Positions 1 through 9,536 of a DNA stretch of 64,000 nt are shown in pieces; within the stretch, counting starts at the first letter, position 1; the number at the start of each line of letters is the position of its first letter. This stretch comes from Sphingobacterium micropteri (GTDB taxonomy: Bacteria > Bacteroidota > Bacteroidia > Sphingobacteriales > Sphingobacteriaceae). The notes below the pieces were generated by a model. The model saw nothing but the letters and a program-made list of their open reading frames with translations. It was not told where the DNA came from and did no database searches. The stretch covers positions 372,001 through 436,000 of the forward strand of contig NZ_JACOIK010000002.1 in assembly GCF_014692515.1 (NCBI RefSeq), given 5' to 3'. A program made the position numbers and the translations under genes.

Positions 1-1776
1 GGTCGGGCTAATTTGAAAATTAAGGACCTGTTGAAGGGTTTAACGGTAGATTTGAGTGGATCGCGTAATCAGGATTATTTTTCGTCTGTTCGTAACCGGC
101 GTACCTTGATGTGGTACGGACGTTCTACAAATACCACACGCTTCTCTATCCATAATCCAAACAGTACGGAAAATACAAAAAATAGGGGCTATCTCAATAA
201 CCTCCAAGCGGTAGCTACCTATAATTTCGATGTGTTAGACGACCACCATTTTACTCTCTTGGGTGGAACTTCTTATGAGGAATACCGTAAGGACGAACTT
301 ACGGCCGGAGCGCAGTCTATGATCACCAACGACTTTTTTAGCTTGAACTACGGTGATCCGTTAACCAAGACCAATGGTGATTTGGTCGAGACATGGGCAA
401 TTGCGTCGTATTTCGGTCGTTTGAATTATAATTTTCAAGAGAAATACTTGTTTGAAGCTTCCGTCCGCTATGACGGTAGTTCGCGTCTGGCTCCCGAAAA
501 TAGATGGAAGTTATTTCCGTCTTTTTCAGCCGCATGGCGTTTGGATCAGGAAGATTTTTTGCGTGATAATGGTATTTTTGATCAGCTGAAATTGCGGGGT
601 TCCTGGGGTCAATTGGGAAATGGCTCCTCTTTAGGGTTTTACGACTATATTCCGCTATTAACGAGTGGATTGAATGTGCCGACAAGCGAAGAAGATCGAT
701 TGGTGTTTAACAACTTACGGACACAGTTTTTGTACCAAAGAGAGTTAGCTTCTGCACAGAAAACATGGGAAGTTGTTGAGCAAAGTAACGTTGGTTTGGA
801 CATGACATTCCTAGAGAACCGATTGTCATTTACTGGAGATTACTACGTCAAGCGTAATAAAAATATGCTAGCAACATTAAATTTACCTTCTATTATCGGA
901 ATTAATGTGCCCCGTTTTAATGTTGGGGAGCTGAAAAGTTGGGGCTGGGAGTTTGACCTGAAATGGCGTGATAAAGTAAACGATTTCAGCTATTCTATCG
1001 GACTCAACCTATCGGATAATCAAAATGAACTGGTGAAGTTTGATGGTCGAAATATCATCAACGAGGGACATGTAGATCTACTGGAAGGGTATCCGATGAA
1101 TACAGTGTGGGGGTATAAGACAGACGGTTACTTCCAGACCCAAGAGGAATATGATCAATATAAACAAATGGTGTCTACACCTTTTTTTCCGAACAATGCG
1201 GGGGCAGGAGATGTTAAATACCTGGATTTAAATGGAGATGGGGTAATTACCGCTGGTGGGGGTACACCAGAGGAGCCTGGAGATTTGATAAACTATGGAA
1301 CGACTAACGGACGTTATTTTTATGGACTCAATTTAGACTTTCAATGGAAGGGCTTCGACGCCAGCATCTTTTTTCAAGGGGTCGCTAAACGTGTATTCTT
1401 GATCAATGAAGGTACACTGTCGCCTATGCTGGGTACGGCGGATTTACCATGGACCATTCATATGGACCGCTGGACACCAGATAATCCAGAGGCTTTTTTC
1501 CCTCGAATGTACCAAACAAGTGCGCATAATTACCGACCATCGGATAGATATATTCAGAATGGTGCTTATGTTCGTCTTAAAAATCTGCAGCTAGGGTATA
1601 CAGTTCCTCTTCGTACACCTGCTATCCGAAAGCTTCGAGTATTTTTCTCTGGACAAGATTTGTGGGAATACACGGATGTGTTGAATGTATTCGACCCTGA
1701 AGTTCCGAACAATGTGTCGGCGACGACCTATCCGTTCTTCCGCTCTATTTCTTTTGGTCTAAACGTAACCTTTTAA
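1..1776 (+). CDS. SusC/RagA-family TonB-dependent outer-membrane receptor, 3' part only
   Basis: The reading frame is open to the first base of the window, so the gene starts upstream; about 591 C-terminal residues are visible. They form the beta-barrel of a SusC-type receptor, which imports oligosaccharides across the outer membrane with energy from TonB. Visible family features are barrel strands such as FGRLNYNFQEKYLFEASVRYDGSSR, shown here only in part (YDGSSRLAPENRW), the segment GDVKYLDLNGDGVIT with its calcium-binding-like DxNxDG loop, and the typical C-terminal end SISFGLNVTF. The plug, carboxypeptidase-D-like and TonB-box parts lie outside. SusD follows after 11 bases, so the pair forms one transport complex. 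The context (GH88 downstream) suggests a uronic-acid-containing glycan. Family assignment is secure; the substrate is inferred. Confidence 0.95.
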   Translation, partial: GRANLKIKDLLKGLTVDLSGSRNQDYFSSVRNRRTLMWYGRSTNTTRFSIHNPNSTENTKNRGYLNNLQAVATYNFDVLDDHHFTLLGGTSYEEYRKDELTAGAQSMITNDFFSLNYGDPLTKTNGDLVETWAIASYFGRLNYNFQEKYLFEASVRYDGSSRLAPENRWKLFPSFSAAWRLDQEDFLRDNGIFDQLKLRGSWGQLGNGSSLGFYDYIPLLTSGLNVPTSEEDRLVFNNLRTQFLYQRELASAQKTWEVVEQSNVGLDMTFLENRLSFTGDYYVKRNKNMLATLNLPSIIGINVPRFNVGELKSWGWEFDLKWRDKVNDFSYSIGLNLSDNQNELVKFDGRNIINEGHVDLLEGYPMNTVWGYKTDGYFQTQEEYDQYKQMVSTPFFPNNAGAGDVKYLDLNGDGVITAGGGTPEEPGDLINYGTTNGRYFYGLNLDFQWKGFDASIFFQGVAKRVFLINEGTLSPMLGTADLPWTIHMDRWTPDNPEAFFPRMYQTSAHNYRPSDRYIQNGAYVRLKNLQLGYTVPLRTPAIRKLRVFFSGQDLWEYTDVLNVFDPEVPNNVSATTYPFFRSISFGLNVTF

Positions 1777-1787
1777 AAGACAAAACT

Positions 1788-3446
1788 ATGAAAGTAATAA
1801 ACATCTCTATAAAAGCAGTTATGCTAGCTACGTTAATTATCTTTTCGGGTAGTTGTAGCTTAGATCGTTTCCCTGAAACGGAGTTTTCCGATCAGGATTT
1901 TTGGAACACGGAGAACGATCTTAAATTTGCAGCCAACCGTTTGTATCAGCAATTGGATGGGGTGCAGTTGGATTCCCGCGCGGACGACAATGTGAATCAA
2001 ACGGTAAACCTGACGAGCAATGGCGCCCGGAGTATTCCGAGCGAAAGCGAAGATTGGTCCAATCCTTATGACGTCATTTTCACGGCAAACAATATACTGG
2101 AGAAAGGGGGGCGTGCATCAATTACTGATGAAGTAAGAAACCGATATTTGGCTGAGGCACGTTTCTTTAGAGCGTACGCTTATCTCCAATTAGTGCAGCG
2201 ATATGGAGATGTACCGCTTGTGACGACGACACTGGATATAGATTCGGAAGAGTTGGAGATGCCGCGTACATCCAAAGCCGAGGTGGCAACAAAAATTTAT
2301 GAAGACCTAGATTTTGCAGCAATCTGGTTGCCTGATTTTGGGGCATTGCCTTCTGCCGATTATGGTCGCGTAACGAAGAGCTCGGCGCAGGCGCTGAAAG
2401 CAAGGGTCGGATTATTTCTCGGCACATTTGGCAAATATCATGGTGAAAGCGGTTACGAAGAGCACTTACAGCAGGCGGTAGAAGCGGCATTATTCGTGAT
2501 GAACCAAGGCCACGCGCTGTTTGCAGATTATGGGAAGTTATTTGTGAATGAGGGTGATGGGCCGGCAAATAAAGAGAATATTTTTGTTAAAACTTATGGC
2601 GAGAATTCATCAAATCTGATTCTTGGACATAATTACTCGCGCGATTTGGAGAACGGACGTGTGGCCGTTACGCGCAACTTGATTCGTCAATACTTGTATG
2701 AAGACGGACTTCCGGCGTATAATGAGCGTAATGAACTGAAAGTGAATAGATCATCATTCTATGTACAAGAGGGAGATGAGGAAAGTTATAATAGTATATT
2801 CGATCACCGTGATCCCCGTTTAAGCTATACGCTTTTCCGCGCGGGCGAGCAGGCGTATAAAGGGCCATGGGTACCGACTACAACTTTAGGCTCTCGCACA
2901 GGATATGCAACGAAAAAAGGATTTAGTGCAGAAGATTGGCAAATTAATAGTGCTGGAACGACGGATAAAATTCTGATCCGTTATGGGGAAGTCTTATTAA
3001 TATATGCCGAGGCAAAATATGAGTTGGACGGTGCGATATCCGATAGTGATCTTAACCGTACCATCAATGCGTTGCGGAGCCGGGTGGGAATGAACGTAGA
3101 ATTGACAAATGCGTTTGTGGTCGACCACAAACTGGATATGTTGGAAGAGATACGTCGCGAGCGCACTGTAGAACTTGCCTTAGAGGGTTTTAGGTATACA
3201 GATATTATACGTTGGAAGTTAGCGGAAATCGTTTTAACGCAGCATATACTGGGTGCGAAATACAATCAAACAGATTGGGAAGGTGCGGACGTTTCCAATT
3301 TAAATTTGAATGCCGATGAGATTGTGGTAGTCGAAGCGGCTTCTACACGACGCTTTGATGCTACAAAAGATTATCTTTATCCTGTACCGCTGAACGAAAT
3401 CTCACTAAGTGGTGGAAATGTTATACAAAACCCTAATTGGAAATAA
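1788..3446 (+). CDS. SusD/RagB-family glycan-binding outer-membrane lipoprotein
   Basis: This 552-residue protein is the SusD partner of the receptor just upstream. It has a lipoprotein signal with the acylated cysteine near residue 23 (FSGSC), followed by the usual start of mature SusD proteins (LDRFPETEFSDQDFW). The helical TPR-like core is recognisable from segments such as RYLAEARFFRAYAYLQLVQRYG (in part: AEARFFRAYAYLQLVQRYG) and, near the C-terminus, RRERTVELALEGFRYTDIIRW, which is typical of the family (shown in part: ERTVELALEGFRYTDIIRW). SusD proteins cap the SusC barrel and bind the sugar at the cell surface. The start ATG lies 11 bases after the receptor stop. Length is normal for the family. 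The ligand cannot be read from sequence. Confidence 0.95.
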   Translation: MKVINISIKAVMLATLIIFSGSCSLDRFPETEFSDQDFWNTENDLKFAANRLYQQLDGVQLDSRADDNVNQTVNLTSNGARSIPSESEDWSNPYDVIFTANNILEKGGRASITDEVRNRYLAEARFFRAYAYLQLVQRYGDVPLVTTTLDIDSEELEMPRTSKAEVATKIYEDLDFAAIWLPDFGALPSADYGRVTKSSAQALKARVGLFLGTFGKYHGESGYEEHLQQAVEAALFVMNQGHALFADYGKLFVNEGDGPANKENIFVKTYGENSSNLILGHNYSRDLENGRVAVTRNLIRQYLYEDGLPAYNERNELKVNRSSFYVQEGDEESYNSIFDHRDPRLSYTLFRAGEQAYKGPWVPTTTLGSRTGYATKKGFSAEDWQINSAGTTDKILIRYGEVLLIYAEAKYELDGAISDSDLNRTINALRSRVGMNVELTNAFVVDHKLDMLEEIRRERTVELALEGFRYTDIIRWKLAEIVLTQHILGAKYNQTDWEGADVSNLNLNADEIVVVEAASTRRFDATKDYLYPVPLNEISLSGGNVIQNPNWK

Positions 3447-3447
3447 T

Positions 3448-3990
3448 ATGAAGACGATAATAAATAAAGTAATACTGGACCGTTTTGTTTTCACGGCTTG
3501 TATATTGATAATGCTTTTTGTTGGTTGTGAGGATCGGAACTATCCCGCAGGCTTATCGGAATATGAACACCATTATTATATTGTTTATGTTCCGAACAAT
3601 AACAGTATGGTGACGGTGAGTAGAGAGCGGACGACGCTATTGGAACTACCGGTACAGTTCTATTCAGAATTTGAGCGTGATTATAATGCGGTCGCGAATT
3701 ATGAAGTCAGCACGGGAGATTTAGCTGAAACTGCAGTTCCTGCAGTCCGGGGAGAAGACTTTGAAATCGTCGACCAAACCGGACAAGTGCTTAATCCTGT
3801 GGATGGGAAATATCAAATGATCTTTCCCAACGCCAAGAAGGCACAAGCTAAGATTTATGTCAAGCTTTTAAATAATGCAGCGGCTACTGGAAGGCGGTCT
3901 GTTAATATTAATTTGGTGGATAATATCCAGGAGCAGTTCCGTGTCGATATTTTTTCTACCGCATTTAGACGTACTATTCAAATCGATTAA
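3448..3990 (+). CDS. Small PUL lipoprotein, DUF4843/DUF1735-like
   Basis: A 180-residue protein whose start ATG follows the SusD stop after a single base, so it is translationally coupled. It begins with a lipoprotein signal (acylated Cys near residue 27, IMLFVGCEDR). The mature part is predicted mostly beta and resembles the immunoglobulin-like domains that sit in the third position of many SusCD operons (DUF4843 or DUF1735 type). That assignment is from general pattern only. The likely role is a surface glycan-binding accessory protein. It contains no catalytic motif. I prefer the ATG at 3448 over an in-frame upstream start inside susD because only this one gives a proper signal peptide. 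Confidence 0.8.
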   Translation: MKTIINKVILDRFVFTACILIMLFVGCEDRNYPAGLSEYEHHYYIVYVPNNNSMVTVSRERTTLLELPVQFYSEFERDYNAVANYEVSTGDLAETAVPAVRGEDFEIVDQTGQVLNPVDGKYQMIFPNAKKAQAKIYVKLLNNAAATGRRSVNINLVDNIQEQFRVDIFSTAFRRTIQID

Positions 3991-3991
3991 T

Positions 3992-5158
3992 ATGAACAGG
4001 TATATATGGTGTCTTGTATTTGTCTGCTATACTATATCGGGATGGGGACAATCGCTGCAGGATGAGAAGATCGTAGCAGATGCGACGGAGCAGCTCCGCT
4101 ATTTGGTAGAATATACGGAACAATTGGTGCAAGATTCTACACGGGTCTCACCACGCACGTTGGAAAACGGTGAACTGGAATTGGTGCGGAGGGGCGACTG
4201 GACCAGTGGTTTTTATCCGGGCATCTTATGGCAAATGTTTGACTTAACGAGGGACGAACAGTGGAAAGATTGGGCACAAACGGCTACGGCGAGAATAGAA
4301 AGAGAAAAAGAGAATGGACGAACGCATGATATGGGCTTTAAGGTGTATAATAGCTTTGGTAAAGGTTATCAGTTGACAGGTGATAGTCATTATCGAGAGG
4401 TCATTGTGCATGCCGCGAAGACACTATCTTCGCGATTCAATCCCACCGTAGGCTGTATCCGTTCTTGGGATCATAATGCGGATAAATGGCAGTTTCCGGT
4501 GATCATTGATAATATGTTGAACTTAGAACTGTTGTTTGCAACGACGAAGCTAACAGGGGATTCGACCTATTATCAGATGGCCGTATCACATGCCGGCAAA
4601 ACCCTTGAAAATCATTTTCGAAAAGATGGAGGCAGTTATCATGTTGTTGATTACGATCCTAAGACGGGTGAGGTGAAGCATCGGCACACTCATCAAGGCC
4701 ATGCGCATGAGTCGACTTGGGCTCGTGGGCAAGCTTGGGCAATATATGGTTTTACCATGTGTTATCGTGAAACTGGAGAAGAACGCTTTTTGAAGAAAGC
4801 GTTGGCTCTTTTTTCTTGGTTGTCAGAAAGGCTACCGGAAGATGGTGTAGCCTATTGGGATTTTGATGTGCCTACTATTCCTAAGGAGCCGCGAGATGCG
4901 TCTGCGGCCGCTGTTATGGCATCCGCATTATACGAACTGGATTATCTGGTTCCCCATAAACCTGCATTGCGGGAATTAGCCGATCGTATCATGACTTCTT
5001 TGACAGATAGCTATCGAAACGAAAAGGGAACTAGTAGTGGGTTTCTTCTGGGACATAGTACAGGATCCAAACCGCATCATTCAGAAGTGGATGTACCGTT
5101 GATCTATGCCGACTATTATTATTTAGAAGCACTGTTGCGTAAAAATGGAAAATTTTGA
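3992..5158 (+). CDS. GH88 unsaturated glucuronyl hydrolase
   Basis: A 388-residue enzyme of family GH88, which hydrates and releases the delta-4,5 unsaturated uronic acid that polysaccharide lyases leave on oligosaccharide ends. The first 20 residues form a signal peptide (ending ISGWGQ), so it acts in the periplasm. The (alpha/alpha)6 fold is covered by the family landmarks GDWTSGFYPGILW, THDMGF with Asp113, and IIDNMLNLELL with Asp173; the two aspartates match the essential pair (88/149) of the Bacillus enzyme in sequence and nearly in spacing. HTHQGHAHESTWARGQAW is also typical. The start ATG is one base after the previous stop. It is about 390 residues, the usual size. No lyase lies in this operon within the window, so the partner must be upstream or elsewhere. 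Confidence 0.95.
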   Translation: MNRYIWCLVFVCYTISGWGQSLQDEKIVADATEQLRYLVEYTEQLVQDSTRVSPRTLENGELELVRRGDWTSGFYPGILWQMFDLTRDEQWKDWAQTATARIEREKENGRTHDMGFKVYNSFGKGYQLTGDSHYREVIVHAAKTLSSRFNPTVGCIRSWDHNADKWQFPVIIDNMLNLELLFATTKLTGDSTYYQMAVSHAGKTLENHFRKDGGSYHVVDYDPKTGEVKHRHTHQGHAHESTWARGQAWAIYGFTMCYRETGEERFLKKALALFSWLSERLPEDGVAYWDFDVPTIPKEPRDASAAAVMASALYELDYLVPHKPALRELADRIMTSLTDSYRNEKGTSSGFLLGHSTGSKPHHSEVDVPLIYADYYYLEALLRKNGKF

Positions 5159-5198
5159 GTAATTTAACGCCTTGGCGTTATCCTGCCATGAGCTAACG

Positions 5199-8100
5199 AT
5201 GAAGATAATCCTGAAAATACTGCTGTTATGCCTCGGTTTGATGAGTAAGTTTTTACTTGCACAGCCTTTTGCTGATCAAGTAAAGTTTGTTCATGTTTCG
5301 ACAAAAGATGGGCTGTCCCAGAGTACCATTTTTGCAATAACGCAGGATCATCTGGACCTCATGTGGATTGGAACACGGGACGGGTTAAACAGATATGACG
5401 CTCATCGGTTTGTTACATATAGAAATGTACTTTCTGATAGTACTTCATTGTCCGATAATTATGTAACAGCTGTTTATGAGGACAGTGATAATAGGCTTTG
5501 GATAGGTACAGGACAAGGTATTAATTTGTATGATCGGAAATCTGATCGATTTGTGCGAGTGCCGCTTGTCGGGGGAGGAGCGCCCCAACCCTTTATCTAC
5601 GCTATCGATCAGGACCGTAATGGTAATGTCTGGTTTTGTTCCAGTGCAGGCTTGTTTTTATTAAAATCCAACCCAGAAAATCAACTACAATGTTTCCTGA
5701 TCTTCAATGGTAGAAACATTGCTGGGCAAACTTTTCCTCCAGGATCGGGAAACGTCCAGCAGATTTATCAGGATAGCCGAGGCCGACATTGGCTGAGCAC
5801 GACAAACGGCGTATATGTATTCGAAGGACTTTCTAGACAGTCAAATCCCAAACTTATCTATAATATCCAGCAGCGGAATGGAATATTAAACAGTGCTGAT
5901 GTCCGTTTTGTCTACGAGATGAAACCTGGAATATTTTGGATGGGCACAAAAGAAGGAGGAATTAATGTGTATGAGGAGGAGAAAGATACGTTTTGTTACA
6001 TCACAAATGACGGGCTTGCGGGAAACCGGCAGATTACATTGAGTAGTAACGACGTGCGGAGTTTAGTTCGCGATAGGCAAGGTGGATACTGGATCGGAAC
6101 GATCAATGGATTAAACTATTACGATGAAAAGCTCGGTTTTGTTACCTTCTTTAAAAATGAGCATGATACGTATTCATTAGCAGATAATTCAATCCGTCCT
6201 ATCTTTCAGGATCGACGAGGCTCGATATGGGTAGGGACATATTACGGCGGAATTAGTATTTTCGATCGGGATCTGGCAAAATTCCGACATTATGGGAAAA
6301 ACGGACAAGATGACCATTTGTCTTACAGTGTTGTGAGTGGTATTGTACAGGATCGTCAAGGTGGATTTTGGATTGGCTATGAAGGTGGTGGGTTGGATTA
6401 CATGACGATTGACAGACGGGTGAAACGACATTATAAACATAAACGAGAAGACCAGCGCTCCTTGACGAATAACCATGTGAAACATATTTATCTGGATAGC
6501 GAGGATAATCTATGGGTGGGAACGTACACCGGTGGTTTAAATTTGCTCAAGAAAGACGCGCAGGGCTTTGTGCATTATAAACATGATCCAGACGATATAT
6601 CCTCCTTATCTAATAATAACGTTTATTCAATTACGGAGGATAAATCAGGAAATCTCTGGATAGGAACTTATGGTGGCGGATTGAACGTAAAGAAAGCGGG
6701 AACGGAAGGGTATTTTGAAAGTTATCGATCTACCGGTAAGGAGCAATATCGCTTAGGTTCTGATCTGATTAGAATCGTTTATCTAGACAGCCGCGAAAAC
6801 TTATGGGTAGGAACGGAAGATGGATTATATGTCAAATGGGCAGGAACAGATCGTTTTGACGTCTTTCATCCCCAAGCGGATAATCCCCATAGCATCAGCG
6901 GAAATGTTATATTGAGTGTCTATGAAGATGAAAAGGGGAGGCTATGGATAGGCACATCTATGGACGGTTTGAATGAATTTCGATATGCCACGAAAGATTT
7001 CAGAAGAATAGGAACCGCGAACGGGCTTCCGGGAAATAATGTCGTTGGAATAGCGGAAGAAGAAGGTATATTATGGTTGAGTACGAACAACGGTATTTGT
7101 GCTTTCGATCCGTCGACAGACGAGATTGTATCGTATAATTTAAAGGATGGACTGCACGGAAATGAATTCTCTGTTGGAGCAGTATGCCATAGTCGGGAAG
7201 GTGAGCTTTTGTTGGGCGGTACACATGGGATTACGGCTTTTTACCCAGGTAAAATCTCCCGTAGTCGTTTTCGCCCCAAAATGATTTTTTCTGAAGTGCG
7301 GGTACACAATAAAGTGCTGCTCCCTGAAAGTAGTCAGCTATCGAATCAGCATATTTCGATGGCAAAAGAAGTTCTATTATCACATCGGGATAACAATGTG
7401 AGTATAGACTTTGCCACACTCAATTATATTACGCCAGAGAAGAACAAATATGCTTATCGGTTGGACGGACTGGAAGAGGATTGGAATTATGTGAATGTGC
7501 CAACAGCTACGTATACAAACTTGCATCCGGGAACATACGTTCTAGAGGTGAAGGGAACGACAAATGACGGTGTGTGGTCGGAAGAGGTCGGAAAACTCCG
7601 ACTCGTTGTTTTGCCGCCTTGGTGGGCTACGTGGTGGGCATATACGGCCTATATTGGAACCTTTTTGGTACTGCTGCTTATGGTTTGGCGGTTTTTCCAT
7701 ACCCGGAGAGAACTGAAGTATCAGTTGCGTTTAAAACAACTAGAGGCCGCCAACGAGAAAAAGATGGCGAATATAAAAGCAAATTTTTATACCCACATAT
7801 CTCACGAATTGAGGACGCCTTTAACATTGATTCTAGGACCGGTGCATCAAATGCTTTCGGAAACGCCAGAAAATGATTCCCGTCGGTCAACGTTACAAGT
7901 GGTACGGCAAAACGCGCAGCGGCTCTTGCGTTTGGTCAACGAGCTGTTGGACAGCCGTAAAAATGAATTGAATCTGGTACGGTTAAATGTTGGTGAATAT
8001 CCGTTACTTGATCTTGTTCAAGAGGTGTTAGCTTCTTTTCAGGAAGAGATTCGAGCGAAGCGTGTTGCTATCGAATTGAAGTATAATGAGCCGGTTCCGG

Positions 8101-9443
8101 TTGTTTGGCTGGACTATACGCAAATGGAAAAAGTCTTCTTTAATCTCTTGGGTAATGCATTGCGCTTCGTGCCACAAGGAGGCCGGATTTGGATCCATCT
8201 ATCGGTGGCAGCCGAAATATCAGGAAAAGGAATTGTACGTGTGGAGATTGGCGACAATGGCCCAGGCATTATGGAAGAAGACTTGCCTTTTATTTTTGAG
8301 CTCTTTTACCAAAGTAAAAGCTCATTAGCGACTAAGAATCGGTATGGTAGCGGCTTAGGCCTGGCACTCACACGAGATATCATCCACCTACACGGTGGAA
8401 AAATTAAGGCGAGGAGCCAGCACGAGGAATCAGCAACGGAATCATTTACGGTCTTTACAGTAGAGATACCTGTTGGAAAGATACATTTCGATGGCGATAA
8501 AGTTGATTTTATCGATACGGTGAAGAAGGAAGCCAATATGGAGCTGCCGGAAAAGGCTCCTATGGATTTTCTGACCAATGGAATAGTAACTGACGAGCCG
8601 AGTGTTGAAAAAGAAACAGCTCCGGCATTGGTACTTGTGGTAGACGATAACGAAGATATTCTGCAATTCTTGCAACAGGAACTGGCCAAGGAATACAAGG
8701 TCGTCACTGCGTGTGACGGCGAACAAGCTTGGGATATTGTACGTGAGAGACTACCTGATGTGGTGATCTCCGACGTCATGATGCCTAACATGGATGGTGC
8801 TTGTCTGACGAATTTGATAAAGAGCAACGAAATGACAGCTCACATTCCAGTCATACTGCTCACGGCATTGAGCTCGGAGGAGGATATGCTAGTAGGAATG
8901 GGCGCTGGATCGGATGACTACCTAACCAAACCTATACACCTGGACTTATTGATGATCAAAATCCAAAACATTCTCTATACGAAGAAGAGTGCTAGGCGTT
9001 GGTTTATCCGTAAATATATGCTAGCTACGGAGGATAAAAGGAGTGAGAAGCCAAATGAAGAACAGTTGTTCTTAAATCGCATTATCAACATTATTGAAAG
9101 TCGGTTGTCTAGTGAAGATCTCAATGTAATGCAATTGTCGTCTGAGTTGGGTATGAGTAGACCTGTACTGTATAAAAAGATTAAACAACTTACAGGGATG
9201 AGTATCATAGAACTGATCAATATGCTACGTTTGAGGCGGGCGACAGAGCTTTTCGATCGCGAATCATTAGGAATAAGTGACATTGCTTACCAAGTAGGTT
9301 ATTCGGATCCGAAATGGTTTAGTAAAACCTTTAAATCGTATTATGGTATTACGCCGAAGAGATTTGCGGAAATGGCGCCGGCGGAAAAAGCGCGGATTAT
9401 CGACGAACACAACCTATTTCATATTTTTCATAACCGTAACTAG
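5199..9443 (+). CDS. Hybrid two-component system regulator (HTCS)
   Basis: A 1414-residue one-protein signalling system that senses glycan fragments in the periplasm and switches on a PUL. Order of domains: signal peptide (1 to about 24), two seven-bladed beta-propellers made of repeats of the type LWIGTYGGGLN (about 25-730), Y_Y_Y domain (about 730-800), one membrane segment (about 812-834), HisKA with SHELRTP (phosphorylated His869), HATPase with GDNGPGI and GSGLGLAL, receiver with ISDVMMPNMDG (Asp1192), and a C-terminal AraC-type helix-turn-helix. I chose the ATG at 5199 because it begins the signal peptide; an in-frame TTG 27 bases earlier adds a non-signal extension. It lies 40 bases after GH88 in the same direction and most likely controls PUL 1. 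Confidence 0.95.
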   Translation: MKIILKILLLCLGLMSKFLLAQPFADQVKFVHVSTKDGLSQSTIFAITQDHLDLMWIGTRDGLNRYDAHRFVTYRNVLSDSTSLSDNYVTAVYEDSDNRLWIGTGQGINLYDRKSDRFVRVPLVGGGAPQPFIYAIDQDRNGNVWFCSSAGLFLLKSNPENQLQCFLIFNGRNIAGQTFPPGSGNVQQIYQDSRGRHWLSTTNGVYVFEGLSRQSNPKLIYNIQQRNGILNSADVRFVYEMKPGIFWMGTKEGGINVYEEEKDTFCYITNDGLAGNRQITLSSNDVRSLVRDRQGGYWIGTINGLNYYDEKLGFVTFFKNEHDTYSLADNSIRPIFQDRRGSIWVGTYYGGISIFDRDLAKFRHYGKNGQDDHLSYSVVSGIVQDRQGGFWIGYEGGGLDYMTIDRRVKRHYKHKREDQRSLTNNHVKHIYLDSEDNLWVGTYTGGLNLLKKDAQGFVHYKHDPDDISSLSNNNVYSITEDKSGNLWIGTYGGGLNVKKAGTEGYFESYRSTGKEQYRLGSDLIRIVYLDSRENLWVGTEDGLYVKWAGTDRFDVFHPQADNPHSISGNVILSVYEDEKGRLWIGTSMDGLNEFRYATKDFRRIGTANGLPGNNVVGIAEEEGILWLSTNNGICAFDPSTDEIVSYNLKDGLHGNEFSVGAVCHSREGELLLGGTHGITAFYPGKISRSRFRPKMIFSEVRVHNKVLLPESSQLSNQHISMAKEVLLSHRDNNVSIDFATLNYITPEKNKYAYRLDGLEEDWNYVNVPTATYTNLHPGTYVLEVKGTTNDGVWSEEVGKLRLVVLPPWWATWWAYTAYIGTFLVLLLMVWRFFHTRRELKYQLRLKQLEAANEKKMANIKANFYTHISHELRTPLTLILGPVHQMLSETPENDSRRSTLQVVRQNAQRLLRLVNELLDSRKNELNLVRLNVGEYPLLDLVQEVLASFQEEIRAKRVAIELKYNEPVPVVWLDYTQMEKVFFNLLGNALRFVPQGGRIWIHLSVAAEISGKGIVRVEIGDNGPGIMEEDLPFIFELFYQSKSSLATKNRYGSGLGLALTRDIIHLHGGKIKARSQHEESATESFTVFTVEIPVGKIHFDGDKVDFIDTVKKEANMELPEKAPMDFLTNGIVTDEPSVEKETAPALVLVVDDNEDILQFLQQELAKEYKVVTACDGEQAWDIVRERLPDVVISDVMMPNMDGACLTNLIKSNEMTAHIPVILLTALSSEEDMLVGMGAGSDDYLTKPIHLDLLMIKIQNILYTKKSARRWFIRKYMLATEDKRSEKPNEEQLFLNRIINIIESRLSSEDLNVMQLSSELGMSRPVLYKKIKQLTGMSIIELINMLRLRRATELFDRESLGISDIAYQVGYSDPKWFSKTFKSYYGITPKRFAEMAPAEKARIIDEHNLFHIFHNRN

Positions 9444-9483
9444 AGAAATTATCTAGATGGAGTCTGTAAATTATAAAATAAAT

Positions 9484-9514
9484 AAGCCTCGAAGCAATCG
9501 CTTCGAGGCTTTTA
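9484..9514. terminator. Bidirectional intrinsic terminator
   Basis: A perfect 11-base stem (agcctcgaagc, loop aatc, gcttcgaggct; 9485-9510) sits between two convergent genes. It is followed by ttt on the + strand and by an A/T-rich tract with several Us on the - strand. It most likely ends both the HTCS mRNA and the - strand SusD mRNA. Confidence 0.85.
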
Positions 9515-9536
9515 CATAAAACTAATAAAGATAGTG

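Noticed and set aside
5165..5178. Palindrome-like aacgccttggcgtt between GH88 and the HTCS gene
   Set aside because: Six-base arms with only two bases between; too tight for an RNA hairpin terminator and no U tract. It may be chance.
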